Shown piece by piece: positions 10,885 through 11,673 of a DNA stretch of 11,673 nt. This stretch comes from an uncultured Actinomycetes bacterium (GTDB taxonomy: Bacteria; Actinomycetota; Thermoleophilia; Solirubrobacterales; 70-9). Made by a program: the position numbers and the translations under genes. Numbering within the stretch: position 1 is the first letter of the stretch; every line of letters begins with the position of its first letter. The notes under the pieces were generated by a model. It was not told where the DNA came from. It worked only from the letters and a program-made list of their open reading frames with translations, and did not search any database. The stretch covers positions 1 through 11,673 of the forward strand of contig CAMLQY010000043.1 of NCBI GenBank assembly GCA_946482365.1, written 5' to 3'.

Positions 10885-11673
10885 CTCGCTGCGCAGCCGC
10901 CCGGAGGGACGCACGCGGTAGCCCTCGCCGAGCAGCAGGCGCTTCGACTCGCCGGCGGCGGTGCGGATCGCCAAGTGCACCTCGGCCTCGCCCTTGTGGT
11001 GCTCGAGCACCGCCTTCAGCTCCTCGACCAGCGCATCGGTTAGCAGGGCGGCATCGATCTCGACCTCGACCGGGCCATCCGGGCCGCTAGGCGCCTCCGG
11101 CGCGCTGGCGATCTCCTCGGCGTCGGGTTCGAAGCGCTCGGCCTCCTGCACCACGAGCTTCGTCTCGCCGCGGTCCTTGTGGTCGAGGCGGCCGCGGACG
11201 ACGACGATCGCGTCAGGCGCGATGACGGCGGCGCTCTCGGCCTCGTCGGCCTTGAAGACCAGCATCTCGACCTGCCCCTCGACGTCGTCGAGGGTGGCGA
11301 ACATCATCTGGCTGCCGCTCTTGGTGCGGATCTTCTTGCACTCGGTGACGATGCCGCCAACCGTCACCCAGGAGCCATCCTGCTTGGTAGCCAGATCGGC
11401 GAGGCTGCAGTCGACGCGGGCGCGCAGCGCCCCCCTCACTTCGGTCAAGGGGTGCGAGGAGAGGTAGGTCCCGAGTGTCTCCTTCTCCAAGGCCAGCAGC
11501 TCGGCGCGCTCGAACTCGACCGCAGGGACCGGCGGGCGGTGGTGCGCCTGGGCGGCCGCGCCGGCCCCACCGCCCCCCTCGTCGCCGAAGTCGAAGATCG
11601 AGCCCTGGCCGAGCTGGGCGTCCTCCTGGGCCTTCTGCCCCGCCGACTGCGCAGCCGGCAGCGCTTCGAGCAT
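10846..11673 (-). CDS. dnaE: DNA polymerase III alpha subunit, C-terminal part (gene continues beyond the window)
   Basis: Only the last 275 codons or so are in view; the methionine at the window edge is internal. The helical end of the polymerase part runs into LGTYLSSHPLTEVRGALRA, a typical DnaE motif. It is followed by the OB-fold (WVTVGGIVTECKKIRTKSG, MMFATLDDVEGQVEMLVF, IVVVRGRLDHKDRGETKLVV). An acidic/proline linker leads to the extreme C-terminal domain (DALVEELKAVLEHHKGEAEV to LDHVLGLDAMAA), usual for the DnaE1 replicase, which binds tau and the clamp region. A Gly/Ala-rich low-complexity patch (GDEGGGGAGAAAQ) lies before the LGTYLS motif. The gene ends with TGA at 10846-10848, inside the convergent neighbour. 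No terminator is visible in the overlap. Confidence 0.93.
   Translation of the reverse strand: MLEALPAAQSAGQKAQEDAQLGQGSIFDFGDEGGGGAGAAAQAHHRPPVPAVEFERAELLALEKETLGTYLSSHPLTEVRGALRARVDCSLADLATKQDGSWVTVGGIVTECKKIRTKSGSQMMFATLDDVEGQVEMLVFKADEAESAAVIAPDAIVVVRGRLDHKDRGETKLVVQEAERFEPDAEEIASAPEAPSGPDGPVEVEIDAALLTDALVEELKAVLEHHKGEAEVHLAIRTAAGESKRLLLGEGYRVRPSGRLRSELDHVLGLDAMAA

Overview
The window looks like chromosomal DNA of a high-GC, Gram-positive bacterium. Very GC-rich codon use, GTG and possible CTG starts, TAnnnT -10 boxes sitting 6-7 nt before start codons (leaderless style), and tRNA genes without an encoded CCA all fit Actinobacteria. My best guess is a deep lineage such as Thermoleophilia (Solirubrobacterales or Gaiellales), but that placement is inference.

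Layout. Positions 1-2472 are regulatory: a partial Rrf2-family regulator (-), a divergent LuxR-type response regulator (+) whose only workable start is CTG, a 224-bp nested inverted-repeat element filling the gap between convergent stop codons, and an HDOD-LuxR fusion protein (-). Positions 2542-4202 hold gltX (glutamyl-tRNA synthetase, -) and, upstream of it on the same strand, a tRNA with an Arg-like body but a deformed anticodon arm; 16 bp of that arm recur nearby in inverted orientation. Positions 4279-5145 encode endonuclease IV (nfo, +), separated by a bidirectional terminator from an acyl-CoA dehydrogenase (-, 5180-6475). Upstream of that lies a small nine-cysteine protein (-, 6515-6889).

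The most unusual part is 7107-10884 on the + strand. It opens with a tRNA whose D-loop is interrupted by about 195 nt and whose anticodon loop reads AUC. After 51 nt come three tightly packed genes. The first is an Fe(II)/2-oxoglutarate amino-acid oxygenase of the clavaminate synthase/AsnO type. The second is a class II AspRS/AsnRS paralogue with changed amino-acid-pocket residues. The third, overlapping by ATGA, resembles the N-terminal and anticodon-binding helical parts of class I synthetases (ArgRS-like) with no catalytic domain. I read this as a candidate tRNA-dependent pathway in which a hydroxylated Asp/Asn-like amino acid is made and loaded on a dedicated tRNA. No product can be deduced from sequence alone.

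The cluster runs tail-to-tail into the 3' end of dnaE (DNA polymerase III alpha subunit, -), overlapping it by 39 bp. dnaE continues beyond the window.
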